Part shown: piece after piece, positions 25,900 to 36,040 of the stretch
Numbering within the stretch: the stretch's first letter is position 1
Layout: the number at the start of each line of letters is the position of its first letter
Source: Hyphomicrobiales bacterium
GTDB lineage: Bacteria; Pseudomonadota; Alphaproteobacteria; Rhizobiales; Devosiaceae
Assembly: GCA_004144345.1 (NCBI GenBank)
Contig: SEEL01000002.1
Location: 62,001-126,000, forward strand
DNA: 64,000 nt
Direction of reading: 5' to 3'
Position numbers and translations under genes: made by a program
The notes under the pieces: model-generated
The model's database searches: none
Told to the model about the DNA's origin: nothing
The model's input: the letters and a program-made list of their open reading frames with translations, nothing else

Positions 25900-27390
25900 A
25901 TGCGGTCGGCGGAGACATCCGGCGTCGGGTCTTATCGATTCGGCGGATTTACCGGGCAGCTATCGCCGCTGACCTACGCCGTCGCGATCACCGCCTTCAT
26001 CTCGGCCACGCTGTTCGTGCTCGCCGACACCATCCGCAGCTTTGACGATCTGGGCCAGCGCACCGCGCTGATGGAGCGGCTCAGCGCGTCGCAGCCGCTG
26101 CTGCACCGGCAGTTCGTCGCCAATGCGTTCGAGCCGGTGATCGGCACGATCCGGGTGGATGAGACAATTGCCGGCGTGGCGCAGCGGGGCGCCCTCGCCT
26201 ATGGGCTGGCGCTGCTGTTCGTCGGCTTCGCCTGGCGCCGGAAGGCCATTCCACAAAAGGCCGGGCATGCGGCGCATGAGGATCTGATCTCGACCATCCC
26301 GTTCGGCGTTGCCTGCTGGACTGCGGAGGGCTCGCTGACCGCCTGCAACGAGCAGTACCGGGCGCGGCTCAACGCGCAGCCGCATGAGGCGCGGGTCGGC
26401 GCTTCCTATGCGGCGCTGGTGCGGCGGCTGCTGCAGGGCGGGCATATGCGGCTCGTCACCGAGGACGATCGCAGCCGGCTGATCGAAGTGCACCGGCAGG
26501 ATGGCTCGTGCCTGATGATCGACGAACGCCCGCTGCAGGGCGGCGGCTTCGTGACGCTGGTGACCGACGTAACCGAGAGCCGGCGTACCGACCATCTGCT
26601 GTCGTCGATCCGCGAAGAGCAGCGCGTGCTGGCGCGTCGCTACCACGAGGAAAAGCTGAGGGCGGAAGCGGCGAGCCAGTCGAAGACGGCGTTCCTCGCC
26701 CATCTCAGCCACGATATCCGCACGCCGCTCAACCACATCATCGGCTTTGCCGAGCTGATGCGGCACGAGACCTATGGGCCGCTGGACGACCGCTATGCGG
26801 ACTATGTGGAATCGATCCGTACCTCGGGCGAGCGGCTGCTCAAATTCTTCGCCTCGACGCTCGATCTTGCCGAGCTCGAAGGCGGCAGCCGGGTGCTGAA
26901 CCCGGTGGCGCTCGACGTGAACGATCTGCTGGGCGATGCGATCCAGCGCTTTGGCGCGCAGGCGCAGCGCCGGGGCATCACGCTGGCGCTGGGCGCACAA
27001 TGCGATGCGACGCTGCTCGGCGACCGCTTCTCGCTGGAGCGAATGCTGGGCAACCTCATCGACAATTCCATTCGCTTCACGCAGCGCGGCGGCCGCGTGA
27101 CGCTGGCCGCCTATGCGGCGAGCGATGGCGTGGTGCTCGAGGTCACGGATAATGGCATCGGCATGAGCAGCGAACGGCTTGCCTCGGTGTCGCAGCCCTT
27201 CGCGTTCCGCGATGCGTCGCTGACGCGCGACCATGACGGCACGGGGCTCGGTCTCGCGATTGCGCGCACGATCGTCGAGCTGAGCGGCGGCCACCTCGCC
27301 ATCGACAGCCGTCCGGGGCTGGGGACGACCGTCGCGGTGTCGCTGCCGCTGCTGCGCGCTGCACCCGATGTGGGCGTCGCGGCCGAGTAG
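25900..27390 (+). CDS. Membrane sensor histidine kinase with a PAS-like domain
   Basis: A 496-residue kinase. Membrane segments lie at about 24-44 and 100-115, followed by a PAS-like domain ([26 protein letters not shown]) at about 130-220 and a linker helix. The HisKA motif [19 protein letters not shown] has phospho-acceptor H271, and the ATPase domain shows [16 protein letters not shown] and GTGLGLAIA. No receiver domain or adjacent regulator gene is present, so it is an orphan by position. Kinases of this plan sit next to glnE in many Rhizobiales (recalled synteny). Its stop codon directly abuts the stop codon of glnE on the other strand. Confidence 0.9.
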   Translation: MRSAETSGVGSYRFGGFTGQLSPLTYAVAITAFISATLFVLADTIRSFDDLGQRTALMERLSASQPLLHRQFVANAFEPVIGTIRVDETIAGVAQRGALAYGLALLFVGFAWRRKAIPQKAGHAAHEDLISTIPFGVACWTAEGSLTACNEQYRARLNAQPHEARVGASYAALVRRLLQGGHMRLVTEDDRSRLIEVHRQDGSCLMIDERPLQGGGFVTLVTDVTESRRTDHLLSSIREEQRVLARRYHEEKLRAEAASQSKTAFLAHLSHDIRTPLNHIIGFAELMRHETYGPLDDRYADYVESIRTSGERLLKFFASTLDLAELEGGSRVLNPVALDVNDLLGDAIQRFGAQAQRRGITLALGAQCDATLLGDRFSLERMLGNLIDNSIRFTQRGGRVTLAAYAASDGVVLEVTDNGIGMSSERLASVSQPFAFRDASLTRDHDGTGLGLAIARTIVELSGGHLAIDSRPGLGTTVAVSLPLLRAAPDVGVAAE

Positions 27391-30168
27391 CTAGAGCGTC
27401 CGGGCTTTCTCGTACCACTTGGCCGTGGCGGCCCGCACCTCGCCCTGCATCTCGACGAGATCGTCGGAGAGGCGGAGGAAGTTGGGGCTGTTGGTGAGCT
27501 GGGCGAGGAGATCGCGGAAGGCGTCGGTCCAGCCATCGTCCTTGAAGGGATTGGCGAGCGCGGCGCTCATCACCTGCAGCACGGTGGCATAGATGCCGTG
27601 GATCTCGGCGAGACGCGCGCCTTCGGGCAGCAGGCCGGTTTCGGCGAGACGCGCGAGAATGGCGGGAGCAGCGGCCTGCGGCAGCGACAGTTGCTGGCGG
27701 GCGACGAGCTGGGCCGACTGGGCGATGAACTCGATATCGACGAGACCACCGGGCACCAGCTTCAGATCGAAGGGGTGACGCGGCGGGCGTTCCTTGGCGA
27801 GGAGTTCGCGCATGGTGAGGACGTCGGCGATGGTCTTGGCCGCATCATGCGGCTTGTCGAGCGCGTGGGTGATGGCGTCGCCGATGCGGAAGCCGAAATC
27901 GCCATCGGCCTCGATGACGCGGGCGCGGGTGAGCGCGAGGTGCTCCCAGGTCCAGGCGCTCTCGTCCTGATAGAGCGTGAAGGCGCGGAGGCTGCTCGCG
28001 AGCGGGCCGGCATTGCCCGAGGGGCGGAGGCGCATGTCGGCATTGTAGAGCACGCCCTCGGAGGTCGGCGCGGTGACGGCGGCGACGAGCCGCTGCGTCA
28101 GGCGGGCGAAATACTGGCTGGCGGCGAGCGGGCGTTCGCCGCCCGACTCCACCGAGGCATCCTCGACATCGTAGAGCATGATGAAATCGAGATCGGACGA
28201 CATGGTCATCTCGCGGCTCGCCATCTTGCCGAAGCCGAGAATGCCGACCGACGCGCCGGGGATGGTGCCGTGCTTTTTCTCGAACTCGGTGCGGACGGCA
28301 GAGAAGAGGCGGCGCAGCAGCGTCTCGGCCAGCGCGGTGAACTGTTCGCCGGCGCGCTGGGCGCTGACAGTGCCCGAGAGGAGGCCCGCCGCGATGAGGA
28401 ATTGCTGCTCCTGGCCGATGATGCGGGCGCGGTCGATCACCTCCTGGTAGTCGCGCGCTTCGCTGAGGAAGGCATCAACCTTGCCCACCAGCACGTCGCG
28501 GCGCGACACGCCATCGGCGAAGGCGGGATCGATCAGCGCATCCATGACGTGGGCGCGATGGATCACGGCTTCGGCCATGCGCGGCGCCGAGGCCATCAGC
28601 TGGACGAGCAGCGTGCGCAGCTGGTCGTAATTGCGCAGCAGCGAGAACAGCTGCACGCCGCTCGGCAGGCGGCCGAGGAAATTGTCGAAGCGCTGGAAGG
28701 CGAGATCGGCATTGCCGGTGCGCGCAAAGGTGGTGAGCAGCAGCGGCAGCAATTCGGTGAGATGGGCGCGGGCGGCTGACGCAGCCGTGGCGCGATAGCC
28801 GCCATAGTGCCATTTGCGGATGGTGGACGAGACCATCGCGGGATCGCTGAAGCCCATGCCGGTGAGGGTTTCGAGCGTCCGCGGGTCGTCGTCGCTGCCG
28901 GTGAAGACAAGATCGCCGCCCTCGGCGCCGAGCGTCTCGCCCTCGGTGAAGAGATCGGCGTAATAGCCCTGCACGCGGTTGAGCGCGGCGCGGTAGTCGG
29001 CCTCGAAGATGTCGCGGGAAGGATAGTTCATCAGCGTCGCGATGACGCCGACCCCCTCCTCCGTTTCGGGCATCACATGGGTCTGCTCGTCGCGCAGCAT
29101 CTGCAGGCGGTTCTCGACGGCGCGGAGGAACCAGTAGGTGTCGGTGAGATCGGTCGCGGTGCGATCGGCGATCCAGCCGGTGCGGGCGAGCGCCGCGAGC
29201 GCGGCGGCGGTGGGGCGGACGCGCAGGGTCTTGTCGCGGCCGCCGGCGATCAGCTGCTGGGTCTGGGCGAAGAACTCGATCTCGCGGATGCCGCCGCGGC
29301 CGAGCTTGACGTTGTGGCCCTCGACGCGGGCCTCGCCGACATTCTTCGAAATGTTGATCTGGCGCTTCATCGCCTGGATGTCGGCGATGGTCGCGAAATC
29401 GAGATGGCGGCGCCAGATATAGGGCGCGAGCTCGGCGATGAAGGCGTCGCCGACCACGATGTCGCCGGCGCAGGGGCGCGCCTTGATCCAGGCGGCGCGC
29501 TCCCAGTTCTGGCCACGGCTTTCGTAATAGGCGAGCGCCGCATCGATCGAGAGCGCCACGGGGGTCGAGCCCGGATCGGGGCGGAGGCGAAGATCGGTGC
29601 GGAAGACGTAATCGTCGCCGGTGCGGTCCTGCATCATGGCGGCAAGGCGCTGCACGATGCGGGCATAGATCTTGGTCGCTTCGTCGGGATCGGTGAGCGC
29701 GTCGCGGCCGCGATCGAAGAAGGCGACGATGTCGATGTCGGAGGAATAGTTGAGCTCGCGGCCGCCATGCTTGCCGAGCGCGAAGATGGCGAGGCCGGAA
29801 TTGGCCACGGTGGTGCCGGGCTTGAGGTCGCCCTTGGCGGTGGCGCGGGCGATGAGGAAATTCAGGCCGGCATCGAGCGCCGCGTCGGCGAGATCGGACA
29901 GCGCCGCGGTGGAGGCAGCGGTGGTCCACAGCCAGCCGGTCTCGGCGGCGGCCGCCAGCAGCGCGACACGGCCCTTGGCGCGATGCAGGGCCTCGCCGAT
30001 GCCCGCCTCGTCGGCCGCCTGCAGCCCCGCCGCGGTGACGGCGGCGAGCTCATGGGCCAGCGCCCGGTCGGGGTCGGCCAGGGCAGCGGTCAGCCAGGCT
30101 TCGTGGCGGCGATGAAGCGCGGCGAGGTAGGGCGCGGCGCCAAGCAGGGTCTCAAGTAGGACGGGCAT
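27391..30168 (-). CDS. glnE: Bifunctional glutamine synthetase adenylyltransferase/adenylyl-removing enzyme
   Basis: A 925-residue enzyme that adenylylates and deadenylylates glutamine synthetase in response to nitrogen status through PII. Two nucleotidyltransferase cores are visible: LGKHGGRELNYSSDIDIVAF near residues 131-150 (removing half) and LGFGKMASREMTMSSDLDF near 640-660 (transferase half), both with intact SDxD metal ligands. Helical PII-responsive regions follow each core. The length is close to the family norm of about 950. The gene stands alone, converging on the preceding kinase gene. No PII or glnA gene is in the window. Confidence 0.96.
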   Translation of the reverse strand: MPVLLETLLGAAPYLAALHRRHEAWLTAALADPDRALAHELAAVTAAGLQAADEAGIGEALHRAKGRVALLAAAAETGWLWTTAASTAALSDLADAALDAGLNFLIARATAKGDLKPGTTVANSGLAIFALGKHGGRELNYSSDIDIVAFFDRGRDALTDPDEATKIYARIVQRLAAMMQDRTGDDYVFRTDLRLRPDPGSTPVALSIDAALAYYESRGQNWERAAWIKARPCAGDIVVGDAFIAELAPYIWRRHLDFATIADIQAMKRQINISKNVGEARVEGHNVKLGRGGIREIEFFAQTQQLIAGGRDKTLRVRPTAAALAALARTGWIADRTATDLTDTYWFLRAVENRLQMLRDEQTHVMPETEEGVGVIATLMNYPSRDIFEADYRAALNRVQGYYADLFTEGETLGAEGGDLVFTGSDDDPRTLETLTGMGFSDPAMVSSTIRKWHYGGYRATAASAARAHLTELLPLLLTTFARTGNADLAFQRFDNFLGRLPSGVQLFSLLRNYDQLRTLLVQLMASAPRMAEAVIHRAHVMDALIDPAFADGVSRRDVLVGKVDAFLSEARDYQEVIDRARIIGQEQQFLIAAGLLSGTVSAQRAGEQFTALAETLLRRLFSAVRTEFEKKHGTIPGASVGILGFGKMASREMTMSSDLDFIMLYDVEDASVESGGERPLAASQYFARLTQRLVAAVTAPTSEGVLYNADMRLRPSGNAGPLASSLRAFTLYQDESAWTWEHLALTRARVIEADGDFGFRIGDAITHALDKPHDAAKTIADVLTMRELLAKERPPRHPFDLKLVPGGLVDIEFIAQSAQLVARQQLSLPQAAAPAILARLAETGLLPEGARLAEIHGIYATVLQVMSAALANPFKDDGWTDAFRDLLAQLTNSPNFLRLSDDLVEMQGEVRAATAKWYEKARTL

Positions 30169-30301
30169 AGGCGGGCACGCTAGTCACTGTGCTGTTGCAC
30201 CGCAAGCACGGCCGGGCGCCCGCTGTCGGGCATAGCGGCGTGGGCACTGGCTTTCCGCCGACGACTCGCTATGTTCCGGGCCGATTTTTGGGAAGCCGTT
30301 C

Positions 30302-30898
30302 ATGCGCCGCATCTTTGCCCTTGCCTTGCTCGCGACCACTGCCCTCGCTGCCCCGGCCCAGGCCGCCGGCCTCTCCGGAATGGGCGCCAATATCTTTGGC
30401 AGCTTCTTCAATTTCTCGAAGGCCAATCTCGAGCAGCAGCCGGTCAAGAAGATCAGCGCCGGCAAGCTCGACATCGATCTGCAGCGCACCAAGCTCAGCG
30501 CGCTGGTGAAGGCGTTCGGCGGCACTATCCAGAGCGACGGCGACGCGACATGGGTCTGCTACAGCACGGGCGAGACCAACAACTGGTTCATCTCGAACGC
30601 GCTGGGCGGGCAGGAATTCGTGATGATGGTGGCGGTGGAAGCGGCCTCGCGCAAACCGGCCGATTGCGACGCCAGCGAGAGTTTTACCGGCCTGACCTTC
30701 AACGTGCCGGGCCTTGGCGCCAAGACCGCCGAGATCAAGGCGCATTTCGGCAGCGCGGCCGGCTCGGGCAAGATCACCTATCGCGCCGACCAGCCGGGCG
30801 GCTACACCGACAATGCGCAATATCTCGGCTATCAGATGAAGGGTGGCGCGGTCGCCGGCATCGGCGTGGGCGAGACCTCGATCCCGACCACGCACTAA
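30302..30898 (+). CDS. Exported protein of unknown function
   Basis: A 198-residue protein with a clear signal peptide (MRRIFALALLATTALAAPAQA, cleavage after AQA) and GGAAG about 7 bases before ATG 30302. The mature part starts GLSGMGANIFGSFFNFSKAN and contains a polar globular region with two cysteines (VCYSTGE and DCDASE), probably a disulfide in the periplasm. The C-terminus is GVGETSIPTTH. No family was recognised. It stands alone between glnE, which is divergent, and a converging two-component operon. Confidence 0.8.
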   Translation: MRRIFALALLATTALAAPAQAAGLSGMGANIFGSFFNFSKANLEQQPVKKISAGKLDIDLQRTKLSALVKAFGGTIQSDGDATWVCYSTGETNNWFISNALGGQEFVMMVAVEAASRKPADCDASESFTGLTFNVPGLGAKTAEIKAHFGSAAGSGKITYRADQPGGYTDNAQYLGYQMKGGAVAGIGVGETSIPTTH

Positions 30899-30952
30899 GT
30901 TTTAGCTAGCGGTGCGCTCAGCGCACGCCCCCACCACCGCTACGCCGTCCCC

Positions 30953-30973
30953 CTCCCCCGCTGCACGGGGGAG
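30953..30973. repeat. REP-like palindrome
   Basis: CTCCCCCG-CTGCA-CGGGGGAG, flanked by ACGCCGTCCC and ATACTGACTG, lies between the converging ends of the exported-protein gene and the kinase gene. It belongs to the same family as the copies at 18751, 52891, 53996 and 61431, and may act as a two-way transcription end. Confidence 0.7.
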
Positions 30974-30996
30974 GATACTGACTGCTGACTCCCGTA

Positions 30997-32394
30997 CTAG
31001 CCGGCCGGCAGATCGATCACGGCGCGAACGCCGGGGGCGTTGTCTTCGATGCGGAACTCGCCCCTGTGGAGGCGGGCAACGGCGGCGACGAGCGACAGGC
31101 CGAGGCCGGAGCCCGGTTCGGTGCGGCTCTTTTCGAGGCGGACGAAGCGCTCGACGACGCGGGCGCGATCTTCGGCGGGAATGCCGGGGCCATTGTCGGT
31201 GACGGCGATGAGCACGCGGCCATTGGCTGAACTGACGGCGATGCCGAGCCTGCCCTCCTTGCCCTCGACCGGCTCGTAGTATTTCAGCGCGTTCTCGACC
31301 AGATTGACCAGCGCCTGGCCGATCAGTTCGCGATTGGCGCGCAGATGCACATCGGGGGCGATGTCGGCGGCGAGCGTCAGCCCCTGCTCTTCGGCGGCGG
31401 GCTCGTAGAGTTCGGCCACGTCGTGCGCCACCTTGCTGACATCGACATCGGCGAAGGCGCCCGAGGGCGCCCCGGCTTCGGCGCGGGCGATCATCAGCAG
31501 CGCGTTGAAGGTGCGGATGAGCTTGTCGCTCTCCTCGAGCGTGGTCTCGAGGGCCTCGCGCTGCGCTGCCGGATTGGTGTCGCGCAAGGCGGCCTCGGCG
31601 CGGGTCCGCATGCGGGTCAGCGGGGTCTTCAGATCATGCGCGACATTGTCGGTGACTTCCTTCAGCCCCTGCATCAACAGCTCGATGCGATCGAGCATGG
31701 CGTTGAGGCTGGTGGCGAGCGTGTCGAACTCGTCATTCGCCTTGGTGACCGGGACGCGCTCGTAGAGATTGCCCGACATGATCTTGGACGAGGTGGCGTT
31801 GATGGCGTCGATGCGCTTCAGCACGCGCCGCGCGGTGAGGAGGCCCGCCAGGGTCGAGAAGACGAGGATGCCGAGGACGGCGTAGACGAAGCCCTGCAGC
31901 ACGATCGCGGTGAAGCCGCGGCGCTCGACCACGTCGCGGCCGACGACGAGGCGCAGGCCGCCTTCGAGCGTCAGCGAGCGGACGACGGCATAGCCCTCGG
32001 GGCCGGCATCCTCGACATTCTCCTGGTCGAAGCTGCCGCGATCATAGTTGAAGCTGAAGACGCCATCGTTCTGCAGCACGTTGGCCGGAAAGCCGGTGAC
32101 GTTGCCGACGATCTGGAGGCCATTGTTGTCGCCCAGATAATAGATGCCGGGGCCGGGCTGGCTGGCGAGCCGCGCCACGGCGAAGGCGACGCCGCGCACC
32201 CCCTGCCGCGCTTCGATGCGCTGCAGCGTCTCGACCTCGCGGTCGATGGCCGCGGTCTGCTGCTGCTGGATCTGGATGCTCGACTGATAGGCGAGGAAGG
32301 CCAGCAGCAGGACCGAGAAGACGACGAAGAGCAGAATGAAGATGGCCGTGAGCCGAACGGTGGTGGTTCGCCACAGCTGCGGGATCTTACTCAC
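30997..32394 (-). CDS. Membrane sensor histidine kinase (HAMP type)
   Basis: A 465-residue kinase: membrane segments at about 14-36 and 162-186 flank a periplasmic sensor domain, followed by a HAMP linker (RVLKRIDAINATSSKIMSG). The HisKA motif DNVAHDLKTPLTRMR carries H253; the ATPase domain has NLVENALKY, DNGPGIP and GSGLGLSLV. The first 8 bases overlap the regulator gene, so the pair is one transcript. The order degP, regulator, kinase downstream of the ccm genes is conserved in Rhizobiales, which suggests an envelope-stress or cell-envelope role (inference from synteny). Confidence 0.92.
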   Translation of the reverse strand: MSKIPQLWRTTTVRLTAIFILLFVVFSVLLLAFLAYQSSIQIQQQQTAAIDREVETLQRIEARQGVRGVAFAVARLASQPGPGIYYLGDNNGLQIVGNVTGFPANVLQNDGVFSFNYDRGSFDQENVEDAGPEGYAVVRSLTLEGGLRLVVGRDVVERRGFTAIVLQGFVYAVLGILVFSTLAGLLTARRVLKRIDAINATSSKIMSGNLYERVPVTKANDEFDTLATSLNAMLDRIELLMQGLKEVTDNVAHDLKTPLTRMRTRAEAALRDTNPAAQREALETTLEESDKLIRTFNALLMIARAEAGAPSGAFADVDVSKVAHDVAELYEPAAEEQGLTLAADIAPDVHLRANRELIGQALVNLVENALKYYEPVEGKEGRLGIAVSSANGRVLIAVTDNGPGIPAEDRARVVERFVRLEKSRTEPGSGLGLSLVAAVARLHRGEFRIEDNAPGVRAVIDLPAG

Positions 32395-33058
32395 GGATCA
32401 TGTATCCGGCGCCGCGGATGGTGTGGAGGAGCGGGTTGGCGTGGCCCTTGTCGATCTTGGCGCGGAGCCGCGACATGTGCACGTCGATGACGTTGGTCTG
32501 GGGATCGAAATGATAGTCCCAGACATTTTCGAGCAGCATGGTGCGGGTGACCACGGTGCCGGCGTTCTTCATGAGATATTCGAGCAGGCGGAATTCGCGC
32601 GGCTGCAGCAGGATCGCCTGGCCCTCGCGCTCGACCTTGCGCGACAGCCGGTCGAGGCTGAGGTCGCCGACTTCGTAGCTGGTGGCGGCTTCGGACGGGC
32701 TTGAGCGGCGCGCCAGGACTTCGACGCGGGCGAGCAGTTCAGTGAAGGCATAGGGCTTGGCGAGATAGTCGTCGCCGCCGGCGCGCAGGCCCGTGACGCG
32801 GTCATCGACTTCGCCCAGCGCGCTGAGGATGAGGACAGGGGTCTTGTTGCCCTCGGCCCGGAGGGATTCGACAATCGACAGGCCGTCGCGGCGCGGCAGC
32901 ATGCGGTCGACGATCAGCACGTCGTAATCCATGCTGGAGGCCATGGCGTAGCCCGTTTCGCCGTCGGAGGCGTGATGGGTCACGTGACCGGCCTCGTCGA
33001 GGGCCTGGATCAGGTAGCTGGCGGCCTCGCGGTCGTCTTCGATCAGCAGGATCTTCAT
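32387..33058 (-). CDS. OmpR/PhoB-type response regulator
   Basis: A 223-residue regulator with receiver residues EDD (7-9), phospho-acceptor D51 in LIVDRMLPRRDGL, the T/S position at ILSALGEVDD and K in YLAKPYAF. The C-terminal winged helix contains REFRLLEYLMKNAG and TNVIDVHMSRLRAKID. It precedes and overlaps the HAMP-type kinase at 30997-32394, its probable partner. It follows degP by 89 bases on the same strand, so degP and this pair may be transcribed together. Confidence 0.93.
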   Translation of the reverse strand: MKILLIEDDREAASYLIQALDEAGHVTHHASDGETGYAMASSMDYDVLIVDRMLPRRDGLSIVESLRAEGNKTPVLILSALGEVDDRVTGLRAGGDDYLAKPYAFTELLARVEVLARRSSPSEAATSYEVGDLSLDRLSRKVEREGQAILLQPREFRLLEYLMKNAGTVVTRTMLLENVWDYHFDPQTNVIDVHMSRLRAKIDKGHANPLLHTIRGAGYMIRE

Positions 33059-33147
33059 GACGCCAACCTACGCAAACGAGGGTTCCGGATAAAGGTCCGG
33101 CCCCGGGGGATGACCCCGGGACCGGCTGGGAGGAGAGAAGCGCGGCG

Positions 33148-34683
33148 TTAGCCGTTGTTGCTGCTCAGCGGCAGGCCGATGAAACGGACATTGCCGTTGC
33201 GCTCGGCCTTGATCAGCGCGGTGCCGCGGCCCGAATCCTTGACCGCCGTGATGGCGCTTTCGAATTCGGCGGCCGTCGCGACCGGCTTGTTGTCGACCTC
33301 GAGGATGGCGTCGCCAATGGTGAAGCCCTTCTCGGCGGCCACCGAGTCTTCCTCGATGTCCTGGATCAGGAGGCCCTGGCCGTCAGCATTGGGCACCAGA
33401 GTGATGCCGACGCTGGAGGGGGTCGGGGCGACCGGCTGGTCCGGCTGCTGCGGCTGCTCGGGCTGGGCCGGCTTTTCTTCGCTGAGCGTGCCCAGCGTCG
33501 CGGTCAGCGACGTTTCGGCACCGTCACGCCACACCGAGAGCTCGACCTTGGCACCCGGCGCCTTGCCGGCGATGGTGCGCGACAGCGAGATGGCATCGTC
33601 GATCTTGGTGCCGTCGACGGCGAGGATGATGTCGCCCGACTTGAGGCCGGCCTTGGCGCCCGGCGAGTCGTCGTTGAGCTGGGTCACCAGCGCACCGCGG
33701 GCGGCATCGAGGCCGACGCTATCCGCGATATCGCGGGTCACGTCCTGGATCGACACACCGAGGAAGCCACGGGTCACCACGCCATTCTCGATCAGCGAGG
33801 CAGTCACCTGCTTGACGGTCGAGGCCGGGATGGCGAAGGCGATACCGACATTGCCGCCATTGGGGGTGTAGATCTCGGAGTTCACGCCGACGACTTCACC
33901 ATTGAGGTTGAAGGCGGGACCACCCGAATTGCCGGTGTTGATGGCGGCGTCGATCTGCAGGAAATCGCCATAGGCGGACCCCTGCACGTCGCGGCCGAGG
34001 GCCGACACGATACCGGCCGTCACCGAACCGCCGAAGCCGAACGGATTGCCGACGGCGACGACCCAGTCGCCCACGCGCGGCGAGGCATCGGCGAAGCTGA
34101 CGAAGGGCATGTCGGTCATGCCGTCGACCTTGACGACGGCCAGATCGGTCCGCTCATCGGTGCCGACGACAGTGGCCGCATGCTCGTCGCCATTGTCGAG
34201 GACGACAGTGACCTTGGTGGCGTTGCGGACGACGTGGTTGTTGGTGACCACATAGCCATCGGCGGAAATGGCAAAGCCCGAACCGGCGGCGACGAACTTG
34301 CGGCCCTGCGGACGCTCACCGCGCTGCGGACGGTCGCCGAAATCGGGCGGCGCGCCGAACTGCTCGAAGAATTTGCGCAGCGGATTGTCTTCCGGCAGGT
34401 CCGGCATCTGCGGGTTGAACTGGTTGCCGAAGTTGGCCTGCGGGTCATCGCGGCCCTGGACAACGATCGACACCACGGCCGGCTTCACGGCCTCGACGAG
34501 ATCGGCAAAGCCGACGGAGGGATTGACCGCGGGGACGGTCACCTGCGCGGCGGGCTGAACCTGTGCGAAGGCGGTCGGCGCGGAGGCGGCGAGGAACGCC
34601 GTGCCACCACCGAGCCCGACAAGAATCGCCAGCGCCGAGGCGCCAATCCATTTGCGGGAGCGGGTGAGGAAAGTGGAGCGCAT
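33148..34683 (-). CDS. degP: Do-family periplasmic serine protease (DegP/HtrA/MucD)
   Basis: A 511-residue periplasmic protease/chaperone for misfolded envelope proteins. A long signal region (residues 1-40, ending PTAFAQ) precedes the trypsin-like domain with H150 (VVTNNHVV), D180 (RTDLAVV) and S253 (NTGNSGGPAF). Two PDZ domains follow (about 290-390 with GFLGVSIQDV, and 420-505). The linker between them is rich in Pro and Gln (EEKPAQPEQPQQPDQP). A strong GAAGGAG site lies about 8 bases before ATG 34683. It sits between the TauE-like gene and a two-component pair. Confidence 0.95.
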   Translation of the reverse strand: MRSTFLTRSRKWIGASALAILVGLGGGTAFLAASAPTAFAQVQPAAQVTVPAVNPSVGFADLVEAVKPAVVSIVVQGRDDPQANFGNQFNPQMPDLPEDNPLRKFFEQFGAPPDFGDRPQRGERPQGRKFVAAGSGFAISADGYVVTNNHVVRNATKVTVVLDNGDEHAATVVGTDERTDLAVVKVDGMTDMPFVSFADASPRVGDWVVAVGNPFGFGGSVTAGIVSALGRDVQGSAYGDFLQIDAAINTGNSGGPAFNLNGEVVGVNSEIYTPNGGNVGIAFAIPASTVKQVTASLIENGVVTRGFLGVSIQDVTRDIADSVGLDAARGALVTQLNDDSPGAKAGLKSGDIILAVDGTKIDDAISLSRTIAGKAPGAKVELSVWRDGAETSLTATLGTLSEEKPAQPEQPQQPDQPVAPTPSSVGITLVPNADGQGLLIQDIEEDSVAAEKGFTIGDAILEVDNKPVATAAEFESAITAVKDSGRGTALIKAERNGNVRFIGLPLSSNNG

Positions 34684-34816
34684 TGTTGGTTCTCCTTCAA
34701 ACGGCTCAACTAGTGCTATGCCGCCTATATGGAGGGAGCGCTCTTTCCGAAAAGTGGCGCCAACATTACTTCTTGGTAAGGCGGCGTCGCGGGAGCGGGA
34801 TGGCCCGGCGGCCGGA

Positions 34817-35566
34817 TCAGAACAGCGCGCCGCGGATCAAATCCAGCGCCACGATGCTCACCACGATCTTGAAGCCGGTGCGGAACAGGCGTTCGGGCAC
34901 ATGGAGCAGCAGGCGGCTGCCGACGGCGGTGCCGGCGAAACCGGCGATAACCATCAGGGCGATGAGGGGGAGATAGGCGCCGAAGGCGAAGCCCAGGACG
35001 ATAAAGGTCAGCACCTTGAACAGGTTCTGCACGGTCATGAGCATGGCGTGGGTCGCGACCAGCTGGCGGCGGTCCGGCAGGCCGCGCACGAACGTTGCGA
35101 TCAGCGGGCCGGTGGGGCCGACGACCATGCCGAGCGCCGAGATGATGGCGCCGCCGGCAAATTGCACGGCCCGGCTGTCGGCGATGATCTTTGGCTGCGG
35201 CAGCCAGATGCTGACGAGGACAAACAGCCCGATGGCGAGGGTCAGCAGGTGCTCGGGCATCAGATAGGCGAACTGCCCGCCGACGATCGAGCCGATGATG
35301 GCGCCGAGTGAAATCCACACGATCATCTGCCACTGGATATGGGCGCGCTGCAGCAGCGCCCTGCCCGCATTGCTGCCCAATTGCACGCAGCCATGAATGG
35401 GCACGACGATGGCCGGCGGAAACACCAGCGCCAGTACCGCTACCATCAGGATGCCGCCGCCGAGGCTGAAGGTGGCGGTGATGATCGAGGTGACGAAGCT
35501 CAGCCCGATCAGGGCCAGCGCCATCCACAGATCGAGACCGTCGGGGAGGAAAGAGGTCACCAGCAC
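34817..35566 (-). CDS. TauE/SafE-family membrane protein (anion/sulfite exporter-like)
   Basis: A 249-residue protein of about seven to eight membrane segments. The repeated TauE motifs are visible: SIITATFSLGGGILMVAVLAL in the first half and GGAIISALGMVVGPTGPLIATF in the second. Family members move sulfite, sulfoacetate or other small organic anions; the substrate here is unknown. GTG 35566 is taken as start; the region has no good ribosome-binding site. It lies 15 bases after ccmH on the same strand, so it may be the last gene of the cytochrome c maturation transcript. Confidence 0.88.
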   Translation of the reverse strand: MLVTSFLPDGLDLWMALALIGLSFVTSIITATFSLGGGILMVAVLALVFPPAIVVPIHGCVQLGSNAGRALLQRAHIQWQMIVWISLGAIIGSIVGGQFAYLMPEHLLTLAIGLFVLVSIWLPQPKIIADSRAVQFAGGAIISALGMVVGPTGPLIATFVRGLPDRRQLVATHAMLMTVQNLFKVLTFIVLGFAFGAYLPLIALMVIAGFAGTAVGSRLLLHVPERLFRTGFKIVVSIVALDLIRGALF

Positions 35567-35581
35567 AGAGCGTGCGTAGAC

Positions 35582-36040
35582 CTAGGCGTTGCCGCTGTCC
35601 AGATCGTCGAGGGCACGCTGCTCGTCCGGGGTCAGGGCGCCCGGTTCGGTGGCGGCGCGGCGGCGGCGGGTGGCGACAAAGAGGGTGATGCCACCGATGA
35701 TGAGCACGGTGGGCGCGGCCGCCCAGAGCAGGATGGTGTGCGGCGCGACCACGGGGTTGAGCAGCACATACTCGCCGTAGCGATCGACGATGTACTGGAC
35801 CACCTGCTCGTCGCTGTCGCCGGCCACCAGCCGCTCGCGCACGATGAGGCGCAGTTCGCGCGCCAGATCGGCATCGCTCAGGTCGATCGATTCATTCTGG
35901 CAGACGAGGCAGCGGAGCCCCCCGGAGATGTCGCGGGCGCGCGCTTCGAGCACCGGATCGGCCAGGACCTCATCGGGATTGACGGCCAGCGCGGGCATGG
36001 CGAGCCACAGCGACAGCAGGAGCGCGACGAGAGCCTTCAT
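35582..36040 (-). CDS. ccmH: Cytochrome c maturation protein CcmH (CycL)
   Basis: A 152-residue periplasmic thiol protein anchored by a C-terminal membrane segment (about 105-125), with an N-terminal signal peptide ending PALAV. The LRCLVCQN motif carries C44 and C47, which reduce the apocytochrome CXXCH thiols before heme ligation. It overlaps ccmF by ATGA. This is the short (CcmH-only) form; the TPR part of long CcmH proteins is supplied by the separate ccmI gene. Confidence 0.95.
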   Translation of the reverse strand: MKALVALLLSLWLAMPALAVNPDEVLADPVLEARARDISGGLRCLVCQNESIDLSDADLARELRLIVRERLVAGDSDEQVVQYIVDRYGEYVLLNPVVAPHTILLWAAAPTVLIIGGITLFVATRRRRAATEPGALTPDEQRALDDLDSGNA